NCBI RefSeq assembly: GCF_020075495.1
Contig: NZ_JABYQT010000003.1
Span: 124,001 to 188,000, forward strand
Source of the DNA: Vreelandella aquamarina
Lineage (GTDB): Bacteria > Pseudomonadota > Gammaproteobacteria > Pseudomonadales > Halomonadaceae
Reading direction: 5' to 3'
DNA length: 64,000 nt
Under the pieces are notes generated by a model. That model ran no database searches. It was not told where the DNA came from and worked only from the letters and a program-made list of their open reading frames with translations. Made by a program: the position numbers and the translations under genes. Positions 8,789 to 16,915 of this stretch are shown here, one piece after another. The first letter of the stretch is position 1. Every line of letters begins with the position of its first letter.

Positions 8789-9829
8789 CTAGCCTTTTGT
8801 CTCGCCCAACTCCTGCTCGATCTGTTCAATACTAGGCAGGCCGGTCTGCAACTCGGAAGGCAGCGATTCCAGTAGCTTGTATTCGGCAATGCCCATTGGC
8901 TGGGATTTGTCGCTTAACGCATACTCCGCCACCACCTTGTTCTTGCTCTTGCACAGCAGCAGGCCAATGCTTGGGTTGTCTTGCTCAGCTTTTAGCTGGC
9001 GATCAACCGCCGTAAGATAAAAGCCCAGTTGTCCCAGGTGTTCGGGCTTGAACTTGCCGGTCTTCAGCTCTATGACCACATAGCAACGCAACTTGAGATG
9101 ATAAAAGAGCAGATCGATGAAAAACTCTTCGCCGCCCACATCCAATATGACCTGCCGGCCGACGAAGGCAAAGCCCGCCCCTAGCTCCAGCAAGAACTCC
9201 GTGACATGGCGCACTAAAGCCTCTTCCACTTCGCGCTCCTGCGACTCGGCAGCCAGCCCCAGAAAATCAAACCGGTAAGGATCCTTCAGCGACTCGCGTG
9301 CCAAATCAGATTGTGGCTTGGGTAAGCGGGCATCAAAATTGGTAATCGCAGCTCCTTGGCGCTCCAGCAGGCGGGTTTCAATCTGCATCACTAGTACATT
9401 GCGTGACCACCCATGCTCCAAAGCAGCGTGTGCATAAGCCAAGCGTTCGGCGGGCTCTTTTAGCTTGCTCAACAGCGCCAGGTTGTGACCCCAGGGTAAT
9501 TGTCCAACAGCCTGTTGGACAATTTCGGCGTCTGGCCAAGCCTCGGCAAACGCGCGCATATACATCAAGTTTGCTCTGGAAAACCCTTTCCCTTCAGGAA
9601 AGGCCGTACGCAGATCATGCGCCAATCGATCTATTACCTTGGCGCCCCAGCCCTGTTCGGCCTGACGGCGGAGAATATCCTGCCCAATCTGCCAGTAGAG
9701 TAGCACCAGCTCCCGGTTGACGGCTTGTGTCGCCCGCTGCTGGGCGTTATGAATGCGGTCCTTCAATTCAGCCAGCCAGTCGGCGTATCCTTCCGGCGGT
9801 GGTGTCATTGAAATAGGTTTATCGTCCAT
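8789..9829 (-). CDS. DUF1016 / YhcG-like PD-(D/E)XK nuclease
   Basis: This 346-residue protein has the two-part layout of the DUF1016/YhcG family. An N-terminal helical domain (about 16-150) contains LYWQIGQDI and QLPWGHN. A C-terminal PDDEXK nuclease fold has D239 in FFIDLLFYH and E254-x-K256 in VVIELKTG. Members occur near restriction-modification genes or alone, and a role in DNA cleavage or defence has been proposed. The cellular role is not established. Here it is alone between the housekeeping genes holC and valS, suggesting insertion into the locus. The start at 9829 has only a weak ribosome-binding site. A perfect 27-bp palindrome lies inside the gene at 9498-9524. Confidence 0.85.
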   Translation of the reverse strand: MDDKPISMTPPPEGYADWLAELKDRIHNAQQRATQAVNRELVLLYWQIGQDILRRQAEQGWGAKVIDRLAHDLRTAFPEGKGFSRANLMYMRAFAEAWPDAEIVQQAVGQLPWGHNLALLSKLKEPAERLAYAHAALEHGWSRNVLVMQIETRLLERQGAAITNFDARLPKPQSDLARESLKDPYRFDFLGLAAESQEREVEEALVRHVTEFLLELGAGFAFVGRQVILDVGGEEFFIDLLFYHLKLRCYVVIELKTGKFKPEHLGQLGFYLTAVDRQLKAEQDNPSIGLLLCKSKNKVVAEYALSDKSQPMGIAEYKLLESLPSELQTGLPSIEQIEQELGETKG

Positions 9830-9846
9830 AGGGAAACTCGTGTTGG

Positions 9847-10278
9847 CTACCCAAGCTTGTGCGGCACCACGTCATGGCCGAGCTCCTTGTAGCGCTGCCA
9901 GCAGGCGCGCTTGGCGACCAGCACGTCCTGGTGCTGGTTGATGATTTCGGCGATGCGTGCGTAGCGCTCGACGCCATCAGGAATCTCGGGGTGCAGGTTC
10001 AAGAGCGCGGTTTCTTCGCTGGGCACCGGGAGTTGCTGCCAGCCCAGGATGACCGGCACGCTTGCGGCCAGCTCGCTGCCTTCCAGGGCGTGGGGCAGGT
10101 AGGCGTCTTCACGGAAATTCCACAACGCCTCGTCGGCCTGTTCGGCCAGGGCCTTGTCTTCGCAGTGCAGGTGCAGCCGATAGCCCTTGCGCCAGATGGT
10201 TTCCGCCAGCTTGCAGGCAAACGCCAGCCGTGCTTCAAGGGTGGTGTCGGGAAGGATATAGAAATCGATGCGCGCCAT
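9847..10278 (-). CDS. holC: DNA polymerase III subunit chi
   Basis: This 143-residue protein matches HolC throughout: the N-terminal MARIDFYILP, the CEDKALAEQADEALW segment, the SFVPH-equivalent YLPHAL, and a C-terminal RACWQRYKELGHDV region. Chi is part of the clamp-loader complex and links the polymerase to single-stranded DNA-binding protein through psi. HolC is usually encoded between pepA and valS. Here ilvE separates it from pepA, and the DUF1016 nuclease follows 17 bases downstream. Confidence 0.93.
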   Translation of the reverse strand: MARIDFYILPDTTLEARLAFACKLAETIWRKGYRLHLHCEDKALAEQADEALWNFREDAYLPHALEGSELAASVPVILGWQQLPVPSEETALLNLHPEIPDGVERYARIAEIINQHQDVLVAKRACWQRYKELGHDVVPHKLG

Positions 10279-10301
10279 GGCGGCTCCAGCTCTTTAAAAC
10301 G

Positions 10302-10328
10302 CTCGCCGCCGCGGTAAGCGGCGGCGAG
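10302..10328 (-). terminator. Hairpin between ilvE and holC
   Basis: CTCGCCGCCGC (10302-10312) and GCGGCGGCGAG (10318-10328) form a perfect 11-bp GC stem with a five-base loop. On the minus strand it is followed by CGTTTTAAAG, so it probably terminates or attenuates ilvE transcription. Confidence 0.65.
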
Positions 10329-10333
10329 AGGCG

Positions 10334-11440
10334 TTACACCAGCTGGGTCAGCCAGCCGTGCTTGTCTTCGCTGCGCCCGTACTGGATATCCAGAAGCGTC
10401 TTGCGAATGCGCATGGCTACTTCACAGCCACCCTCGCCGTTGACGCGAATGCGCTCGTTTTCGGTGACCAGCTCGCCCACCGGGGTGATGACCGCAGCCG
10501 TGCCGCAGGCGAAGACTTCGGTGATCTCGCCCGATGCCGCGCCCTCGCGCCACTCGTCGATGCTGATCGGACGCTCTTCCGGGGTCAGGCCCATGTCCTT
10601 GGCAAGCGTGAGTACCGAGTTGCGGGTCACGCCTTCCAGGATGGTATCCGTCAGGCGCGGGGTTACCAGGCGGCCATCCTTGAAGACGAAGAACAGGTTC
10701 ATGCCGCCGAGTTCTTCGATCCACTTGCTTTCCGCAGCGTCCAGAAACGCCACCTGGCCGCAGCCGTGCGCTTCGGCTTCCTTCTGTGCCGCCAGTGATG
10801 CCGCGTAGTTGCCGCCACACTTGGCAAAGCCGGTACCACCGGCGGCGGCCCGCTTGTAGTGGGAGGAGAGCCAGATGGACACTGGGCTTACGCCGCCCTT
10901 GAAGTAGGACGCCGCCGGGGAGGCGATCACGTAGTAGTCCACTTCGTGCGCCGGACGCACACCCAAGAAGGCTTCTGTTGCGATCATGAACGGGCGAAGG
11001 TAGAGGCTGCACTCATCGGCGTCGCTCTGCGGTGCGGGTACCCAGGCATGATCCTGCGCCAGCAGTGACTTGAGAGAGCCGATGAAATCGTCATCGCTTA
11101 GCTCCGGCAGAGCCAGGCGGCGGGCGCTTTTACGCAGGCGCTCGGCGTTTTTTTCCGGACGAAAGGTCCAGACCGAGCCATCGGCATGGCGGTAGGCCTT
11201 GATGCCCTCGAAGATTTCCTGGCCGTAATGCAGTACCGAAGCCGCGGGGTCCAGCGTCAGCGGGCCGTAGGGACGCACCTGGTGGCCATGCCAGTCGGCG
11301 TTCACCGTCCAGCGGATATTGACCATGTGGTCGGTGAAGTACTTGCCAAAGCCTGGGCTGGCCAGGATGTTGTCACGGATACTGTCGGCCGTCGGCTGGT
11401 TGGACGGCAAAATCTCGAAAGATGTAGAGCTAGTGGGCAC
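10334..11440 (-). CDS. ilvE: Branched-chain amino acid aminotransferase
   Basis: A PLP enzyme that interconverts valine, leucine and isoleucine with their 2-oxo acids using glutamate/2-oxoglutarate, in the cytoplasm. The 368-residue length and the motifs LHYGQEIFEGIKAY and GGTGFAKCGGNYA (Schiff-base lysine K207) place it in the longer group-II BCAT branch rather than the roughly 309-residue E. coli type. The start codon is GTG at 11440, preceded by GGAG. It lies between pepA and holC, two genes that are adjacent in many Gammaproteobacteria, and is followed by a terminator-like hairpin. Confidence 0.93.
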   Translation of the reverse strand: MPTSSTSFEILPSNQPTADSIRDNILASPGFGKYFTDHMVNIRWTVNADWHGHQVRPYGPLTLDPAASVLHYGQEIFEGIKAYRHADGSVWTFRPEKNAERLRKSARRLALPELSDDDFIGSLKSLLAQDHAWVPAPQSDADECSLYLRPFMIATEAFLGVRPAHEVDYYVIASPAASYFKGGVSPVSIWLSSHYKRAAAGGTGFAKCGGNYAASLAAQKEAEAHGCGQVAFLDAAESKWIEELGGMNLFFVFKDGRLVTPRLTDTILEGVTRNSVLTLAKDMGLTPEERPISIDEWREGAASGEITEVFACGTAAVITPVGELVTENERIRVNGEGGCEVAMRIRKTLLDIQYGRSEDKHGWLTQLV

Positions 11441-11591
11441 GGCGTGTTTTCTCCGCTAGAGCCAGGCCCCGAAGGGCGAACATGAGCGTGTCGTTAGAGG
11501 TAGCGTGCGCCATGAAGGACTGGCACACGCCAATGCGTTCAGATTTAACGGTTGCAGCGCACAAAGGCAACCATTGTGTGCTTGAACGGGG

Positions 11592-13109
11592 TCAAGCGCT
11601 GCCGGTTTCTACCTCTGCTTCGGATTCGCGGTCCAGCAGATACTGGGAAAGCAGGCCTACCGGGCGCCCGGTGGCGCCTTTCTGCTTGCCCGAGTGCCAG
11701 GCGGTGCCGGCGATATCCAGGTGTGCCCAGGGGAAGTGGTCGGCAAAGCGTGACAGGAAGCATGCCGCGGTGATCGTGCCCGCCGGGCGCCCGCCGATGT
11801 TGGCCAGATCGGCAAAGTTGGATTCCAGCTGCTCCTGGTACTCATCCCAGAGCGGCAGGTGCCAGGCGCGATCCCAGGCGGCTTCGCCGGCTTCCAGCAA
11901 GTCAAGCGCCAGGTCGTCATCGTTGGAGAGCAGGCCGGTGGCGTGATGGCCAAGGCCGATAATCACCGCGCCGGTGAGGGTGGCGATATCGACAACGCTT
12001 GCCGGCTTGAAACGCTCGGCGTAGGTCAGCGCATCGCACAGTACCAGGCGGCCTTCGGCGTCGGTGTTCAATACTTCGACCGTCAGGCCCTTGAGGGTCT
12101 TGACGATATCGCCAGGCTTGGTGGCCAGGCCATCCGGCATGTTCTCGGCGGCGGCGACAATGAATACCAGGTTGAGCCTGGGCTTGATGGCCAGCATCGT
12201 CTTCACGGTGCCGAATACGCTGGCGGCACCACACATGTCGAATTTCATTTCGTCCATGCCTTCGCCGGGTTTCAGCGAGATGCCGCCGGTATCGAAGGTG
12301 ATGCCCTTGCCCACCAATACGTGGGGCGCCTCGTCAGGGTCTGCCGCGCCGTTGTACGTCATGACGATCAGGCGGCTAGGCTCGTTGCTGCCCCGGCCGA
12401 CCGAGAGCAACGAGCCCGCACCGAGCGCTTCCAGTGCCGCTTCGTCGAGTATCTCGACGTCCAGCGCGCCATTGGAGGTCCGGCCCAGCTCCTCGGCCTG
12501 CTCGGCAAGGTAGCGTGGGGTGCATACATTGCCCGGCAGGTTGCCCAGGGTGCGTGTGTAGTTGATGCCCTGACCGATGGCGGCGCCAATGCGAGCCCCC
12601 TGCTTGGCAAGTGTGGCGCTTTCCGGTTCGCAGATCAGCGTGATGGCTTCAAGACGCGCGGAGGGGGCGGGCTGTGACTTGAACTGGTCGAAGCGATAGA
12701 CCGCACGTTCGGCGGCCTCCAGCACCTTGCGGGCTTTCCAGCTGCTGTCCCGGCTTTCCAGCGGAACGTCATTGAACGCGATGCCTGCCTCATCCACCGG
12801 TAACTTGATCAGCGCCGCCATGGCCGCGTCCAGCGCTTTTAAAAAAGCCGCTTCCTGGCACTTTTCGCGCTCGCCGAGGCCTACAAGCAGAAGCCGCTCG
12901 GCGCAAAGGCCCGGCGCGAAGGGAATCATCTGCACGTTGCCAAGGCCGGCGTCGAAGTCGCCACGCTCGAGCAACTGGCCGATCAGGCGCTCGCTGGCGT
13001 CGTCCAGACTGGCTGCGGTGGGCAGTAGGTGACTATCTTTAAAGAGGGGGATGACGAGACAAGCCGTTTCGGCTTTGGCCGGATTGGCGGTCTGAACGGA
13101 AAATTCCAT
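11592..13109 (-). CDS. pepA: Leucyl aminopeptidase (cytosol aminopeptidase A)
   Basis: This 505-residue di-metal M17 peptidase removes N-terminal residues from peptides. In E. coli it is also a DNA-binding accessory factor for Xer recombination and carAB control. The start at ATG 13109 (MEFSVQTANP), with GGAG upstream, matches the family length (E. coli 503); an open frame extends to 13232 without support. Metal-binding segments are visible as GKGITFDTGGISLKPGEGM and the M17 signature NTDAEGRLVL. The gene is divergent from lptF, a conserved arrangement. Confidence 0.96.
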   Translation of the reverse strand: MEFSVQTANPAKAETACLVIPLFKDSHLLPTAASLDDASERLIGQLLERGDFDAGLGNVQMIPFAPGLCAERLLLVGLGEREKCQEAAFLKALDAAMAALIKLPVDEAGIAFNDVPLESRDSSWKARKVLEAAERAVYRFDQFKSQPAPSARLEAITLICEPESATLAKQGARIGAAIGQGINYTRTLGNLPGNVCTPRYLAEQAEELGRTSNGALDVEILDEAALEALGAGSLLSVGRGSNEPSRLIVMTYNGAADPDEAPHVLVGKGITFDTGGISLKPGEGMDEMKFDMCGAASVFGTVKTMLAIKPRLNLVFIVAAAENMPDGLATKPGDIVKTLKGLTVEVLNTDAEGRLVLCDALTYAERFKPASVVDIATLTGAVIIGLGHHATGLLSNDDDLALDLLEAGEAAWDRAWHLPLWDEYQEQLESNFADLANIGGRPAGTITAACFLSRFADHFPWAHLDIAGTAWHSGKQKGATGRPVGLLSQYLLDRESEAEVETGSA

Positions 13110-13231
13110 GACGTCTCCAACAAGACAAGCATCGAGGGATTCGGGATAATGTCCCTTACTGGGCGTTCGTTTAGTGTACCCAAGCCATACGCGCATTGCA
13201 TGGCATCCTGCATGATTAGCCGGAGAGGGCA

Positions 13232-14305
13232 TTGATTTTATTTCGGTACTTGACTCGTGAAGTGTTACTCACCATGTCGGCGGTCGCCGGCATTTTGCTG
13301 CTGGTCATCATGGGCAGCCGGTTTATCCGCTATTTTTCGGATGCTGCAGAGGGCGATTTTCCCGTCACCATCCTGGGCAGCCTGATGCTCTTTCACCTGC
13401 CCGGTTTCATGGAACTGGTGCTGCCGCTGGCGTTCTTTCTGGGCATTCTGCTGGCCTACGGCCAGCTTTACATGAACAGTGAAATCACTGTGATGGTCGC
13501 CTGCGGGATGAGCCCTACGCGGCTGTTGCGGGTCACGCTGCTGCCCGCCTCCATCGTGGCGGTACTGGTAGGCCTTTGCAGCCTGTGGCTGACACCGGCC
13601 GGGGCGCTGCAGACGGCGGCTACCCTGGAGGAGCAGCGCAGCCGGCTTGACGTATCGGTGCTGGCGCCAGGGCGGTTTCAGGACTTCGGCGGCGGGCGGA
13701 CGGCTTATATCAGCGATTTCAGCAGCGATGGCACGCAAATGCAGGAAGTGCTGGTGCATGAGCAGCCCGGTCCTGACAGCCCGCACAGTTTCGTTACCCG
13801 GGCAGGCTCGGGGTATCAGGAAACTCGGATGGAAACGGGCAGCCGCTTTCTGGTGCTGGAAAACGGCGAGCGTTATGGCGTGGTGCCGGGGCGTAACGAC
13901 GCTCAGCGGCTGACCTTCGAACGCTACACCATGCGCCTTGGCTTGAGCCGCAGCCTTCAGGAGCTTGACTCGCTGGAGTACGCCACGACCCCCGAGCTGT
14001 GGGATGACCCCAATCCGCGTGCTCAGGCACAGTTTCAGTGGCGGGCTGGCCTGCCGCTGATGGTGTTCATCCTGGCCTTGCTGGCCCAGCCGCTCTCTCG
14101 GGTGAACCCGCGCCAGGGCCGGTTCGGTAAACTGTTGCCCGCCGTCTTTCTGTACGTTGCCTACTTGAGTCTGCTGCTGGCAGCGGTAGATGCCATTGGC
14201 AGTCAAACCCTGCCAACGGTGATAGGTGTCTGGCCGGTTCACCTGCTGTTCTTCGCCCTGGGTCTGCTGCTTTTATGGCGCTCACAACGCAAGGGGATGC
14301 GTTAA
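13232..14305 (+). CDS. lptF: LPS export system permease LptF
   Basis: An inner-membrane subunit of the LptB2FG ABC transporter that extracts lipopolysaccharide and passes it to LptC. The 357-residue protein has the family layout: three N-terminal membrane segments, a periplasmic beta-jellyroll (about 120-260) and three C-terminal membrane segments. The N-terminus MILFRYLTREV is typical. The start codon is TTG at 13232 with CGGAGAGG upstream; no ATG fits the family N-terminus. The stop overlaps the lptG start (TAATG), so the two are translationally coupled. Confidence 0.95.
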   Translation: MILFRYLTREVLLTMSAVAGILLLVIMGSRFIRYFSDAAEGDFPVTILGSLMLFHLPGFMELVLPLAFFLGILLAYGQLYMNSEITVMVACGMSPTRLLRVTLLPASIVAVLVGLCSLWLTPAGALQTAATLEEQRSRLDVSVLAPGRFQDFGGGRTAYISDFSSDGTQMQEVLVHEQPGPDSPHSFVTRAGSGYQETRMETGSRFLVLENGERYGVVPGRNDAQRLTFERYTMRLGLSRSLQELDSLEYATTPELWDDPNPRAQAQFQWRAGLPLMVFILALLAQPLSRVNPRQGRFGKLLPAVFLYVAYLSLLLAAVDAIGSQTLPTVIGVWPVHLLFFALGLLLLWRSQRKGMR

Positions 14306-15375
14306 TGCTGACACTGGCCGATCGTCTGGATCGTTATATTGCCCGCAACGTGCTGGGCGCCATTGTCGTGGTGCAGTTCGTCCTGCTGGGCCTGGATATC
14401 ACCATTGCCTACATCGGCGAGCTGAGCCATGTAGAGGCGAACTACTCGGCGCTGGACGTCCTGTTTTACCTGCTGATGCGCACGCCCTGGCGGTTTTATC
14501 AGTACGCCCCGGTCGCGGTGCTGATTGGTGCGCTGATTGGCCTTGGCAGCATGGCATCCAGCAACGAGCTGACCGTCATGCGTGCCGCTGGCCGCTCGCT
14601 TGCGCGTATCGTCTGGGGCGTGATGAAGCCGGTACTGGTGGTGGTCGTGGCCGTGCTGCTGGTGGCTGAATTCGTCAGCCCGCGTACCGAGCAGTTTGCC
14701 GAGGCGTGGCGTCTCGAGCAGCGCCAGGGGGAAAGTGCCCAGCCCGCCAGCCGCAGCGGCTGGCAGTTCGAGGGCGACAGCGTGTACCGGTTTGGCGCCA
14801 TTCGGGCCGACGATGTGGTACTTGATCTGACCCGCTACCGGTTTGACGAGCGCCGCCTGGTGGAAGCGACTCACGCCTCGCGCGCGCACTGGGAAGAGGG
14901 CGCCTGGCGGCTTGAAAACATTACCACCACGCGCATCTATGATGATTATACCGAATCGGATACTCAGGAAAGCGCCTTCTGGGAAACGCATATTACCCCT
15001 ACCCAGCTCGAGCGCCTGCTGCGCGATATCGAAAGCCAGGCGCCCAGTGAGCTGTGGGCCTATGCCAACTATCTTCAGGCCCAGGGGCTTACCGCAGACA
15101 GGCCGCTTCTCTACTTCTGGCAGAAGATGCTGATGCCGCTCACCATGGGCTCTCTGGTGCTCATTGCCGCCTCCTTCGTGTTTGGCCCGCTGCGCACCGT
15201 GGCGGCAGGCACGCGGGTATTCTACGGCGTCGTGACCGGGCTCTCCTTCAAGTATGTCCAGGACCTGCTGGCGCCAGCGTCCACCATCTTTGGCTTTTCG
15301 CCCATCTGGGCGGTGCTGGTGCCCACCTTGGTGTGTGCCGGCGTCGGGATCATGTTCCTGCGCCGCAATGGCTGA
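14305..15375 (+). CDS. lptG: LPS export system permease LptG
   Basis: The partner of LptF in the LPS-exporting ABC complex. The 356-residue protein starts at ATG 14305 (MLTLADRLDRYIARNVLG), sharing one base with the lptF stop and preceded by AAGGGG. It has three N-terminal membrane segments, a periplasmic jellyroll domain and three C-terminal membrane segments (ending VLVPTLVCAGVGIMFLRR). It overlaps the following RDD gene by eight bases, so the three genes form one operon. Confidence 0.95.
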   Translation: MLTLADRLDRYIARNVLGAIVVVQFVLLGLDITIAYIGELSHVEANYSALDVLFYLLMRTPWRFYQYAPVAVLIGALIGLGSMASSNELTVMRAAGRSLARIVWGVMKPVLVVVVAVLLVAEFVSPRTEQFAEAWRLEQRQGESAQPASRSGWQFEGDSVYRFGAIRADDVVLDLTRYRFDERRLVEATHASRAHWEEGAWRLENITTTRIYDDYTESDTQESAFWETHITPTQLERLLRDIESQAPSELWAYANYLQAQGLTADRPLLYFWQKMLMPLTMGSLVLIAASFVFGPLRTVAAGTRVFYGVVTGLSFKYVQDLLAPASTIFGFSPIWAVLVPTLVCAGVGIMFLRRNG

Positions 15376-15811
15376 ACCAGCCGGCCTGGCGCGCCGGCTA
15401 GGGGCACTTGCCTACGATGGCGTGCTGGTGCTGGCGCTCTGGTTGATCATGGCCACGCTGCATCTGGCGCTCTTCCAGCTGGTCGTCAGCCCGCCAGTGC
15501 AGACGGTCGGGGCGTCGGCTATGTTCGTCTGGAGCCTGCGCTTGCTGCTGCTTGCCGCCACCACGCTGTTTTTCTGTTTTTTCTGGCGCCGCGCCGGCAT
15601 GACACTCGGCATGCAGGCGTGGCGGCTGCGTGTGCAGAGCGTAGAAGGCAAGCGACCAAGCACTCGGCAGTGCCTGATACGCTGTACCGTGGCCTGGATT
15701 TCCCTTATGGCATTGGGCCTTGGCTACTGGTGGGTGATCATCGACCGCCACCACCGCAGTTGGCCGGATATCGCTTCCGATACCCGCACGGTCGTGTTAC
15801 CGACGTGCTGA
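15368..15811 (+). CDS. RDD-family membrane protein
   Basis: This 147-residue inner-membrane protein starts at ATG 15368 inside the end of lptG. Three hydrophobic segments are visible, and the N-terminal GLARRLGALAYDGVLVL is the RDD motif region (here R, D). The middle FFWRRAGMTLGMQAWRLRVQ and the C-terminal WWVIIDRHHRSWPD are typical of the family. The function is unknown; some family members are proposed ion exchangers. An RDD gene following lptFG is common in this group of bacteria. Confidence 0.85.
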   Translation: MAEPAGLARRLGALAYDGVLVLALWLIMATLHLALFQLVVSPPVQTVGASAMFVWSLRLLLLAATTLFFCFFWRRAGMTLGMQAWRLRVQSVEGKRPSTRQCLIRCTVAWISLMALGLGYWWVIIDRHHRSWPDIASDTRTVVLPTC

Positions 15812-15947
15812 TGTCCGGCATCCGTTATAGGGAGCATGTATTAGCTAGCGTGAAAATAAAGCCTAAGCATCTGTATTGCATCAGGTAGGTCATGGCTGAA
15901 AGGGAATCGCTACGAAGTGGTATCTTTTTTTACTTGATAAGACGTAT

Positions 15948-15966
15948 GCGAATCATTTACATTCGC
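15948..15966. promoter_or_regulatory. Fur-box-like operator upstream of bfd
   Basis: GCGAAT-N7-ATTCGC forms a 19-bp palindrome. By eye it matches about 12 of 19 positions of the classical Fur consensus on the minus strand. It lies 26-44 bases before the bfd start, and its target (bfd, iron release from bacterioferritin) is iron-repressed in Pseudomonas. Confidence 0.6.
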
Positions 15967-15984
15967 CTCATGTGATTCATGAGG
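15966..15984 (+). promoter_or_regulatory. Hairpin covering the bfd Shine-Dalgarno
   Basis: CCTCATG (15966-15972) pairs perfectly with CATGAGG (15978-15984) across a TGATT loop. The 3' arm contains the GAGG that serves as the bfd ribosome-binding site. If transcribed, the hairpin would hide it, so translational control is possible. Confidence 0.4.
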
Positions 15985-15991
15985 TGTCGCC

Positions 15992-16198
15992 ATGTACGTT
16001 TGCGTGTGCAAGGGAGTAACCGACCATCAGATACGTCAGCAGGTGAGCGACGGAGCGCGCAGCTGGCGAGAAGTACGCGAAGCCACCGGCTGTGCTACCC
16101 AGTGCGGCAAGTGCGCCTGCTTTGCCAAATCGTTGACGAAAGAAGCGCTGCAACAGGCGCGCATGCAAGCCGACATGAGTCTTGCTTATGCCGTGTGA
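15992..16198 (+). CDS. bfd: Bacterioferritin-associated ferredoxin
   Basis: This 68-residue [2Fe-2S] protein has cluster ligands C4, C6, C38 and C41 (CVC and QCGKC), the spacing known for Pseudomonas Bfd. Bfd binds bacterioferritin and delivers electrons to the haem so that stored ferric iron is released. It is encoded just upstream of bfr on the same strand, with 180 bases between. A Fur-like site and a ribosome-binding-site hairpin precede it. Confidence 0.95.
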   Translation: MYVCVCKGVTDHQIRQQVSDGARSWREVREATGCATQCGKCACFAKSLTKEALQQARMQADMSLAYAV

Positions 16199-16378
16199 CG
16201 CGAATCACTCTTGTTAGGGTTATCGTTAGCAAATAACTGATTTATTTGATCTTTTTGATTGCTTGTTTATACTCTCGAAAAGCCGGGAGTATACCCTTGA
16301 GTGGCCTATACTCCTTCCCTAGCGTAACTGCTTGATTGATCGAATCAATTGCCGGCATTACAACGAAAAGGTGACGTC

Positions 16379-16864
16379 ATGAAAGGTGATCCCAAGGTAA
16401 TTCAGTATCTCAACAAGGCGTTGGGTAACGAACTGATTGCCATCAACCAGTATTTCCTGCATGCCAAGATGTACAAGGATTGGGGCCTCAAGGCACTGGC
16501 GAAGTGGGAGTACGACGAGTCCATCGAAGAGATGCAGCACGCTGACAAGCTGATCGAGCGCATCCTGTTTCTGGAAGGTATTCCCAACCTGCAGGATCTT
16601 GGCAAGCTGCATATCGGCGAGAACGTCAAGGAGATGCTGGAGAGCGATCTGCGCATCGAGCACGACGGCCGCAACGACTACATTGAAGCCATCACCTACT
16701 GCGAAAGCGTGAAAGACTACGTTTCCCGCGACCTGCTGCGCGATCTGCTCGCCGATGAAGAAGATCACATTGATCACATCGAAACCGAGCTGCGGTTGAT
16801 CGAGCAGGTAGGCATTCAGAACTACATGCTGCGCCAGATGCAGATGGCAGGCGATCACGAGTAA
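16379..16864 (+). CDS. bfr: Bacterioferritin
   Basis: This 161-residue haem-containing ferritin assembles into a 24-mer that oxidises and stores iron. The di-iron ferroxidase ligands E18, E51, H54, E94, E127 and H130 and the haem ligand M52 are all present. The start at ATG 16379 follows AAAAGG; an earlier in-frame start is not supported. The 180-base leader after bfd has no clear terminator, and it contains AT-rich promoter-like sequence, so bfr may be read both with bfd and on its own. A strong terminator follows. Confidence 0.96.
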   Translation: MKGDPKVIQYLNKALGNELIAINQYFLHAKMYKDWGLKALAKWEYDESIEEMQHADKLIERILFLEGIPNLQDLGKLHIGENVKEMLESDLRIEHDGRNDYIEAITYCESVKDYVSRDLLRDLLADEEDHIDHIETELRLIEQVGIQNYMLRQMQMAGDHE

Positions 16865-16885
16865 GCCCTTGCCCATCAAGACGCG

Positions 16886-16915
16886 ACGCCCCCGAGAGAT
16901 CGGGGGCGTTTTTTT
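16886..16915 (+). terminator. Rho-independent terminator of bfr
   Basis: ACGCCCCCGA (16886-16895) and TCGGGGGCGT (16900-16909) form a perfect 10-bp stem with a GAGA loop, followed by seven T. Confidence 0.93.
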
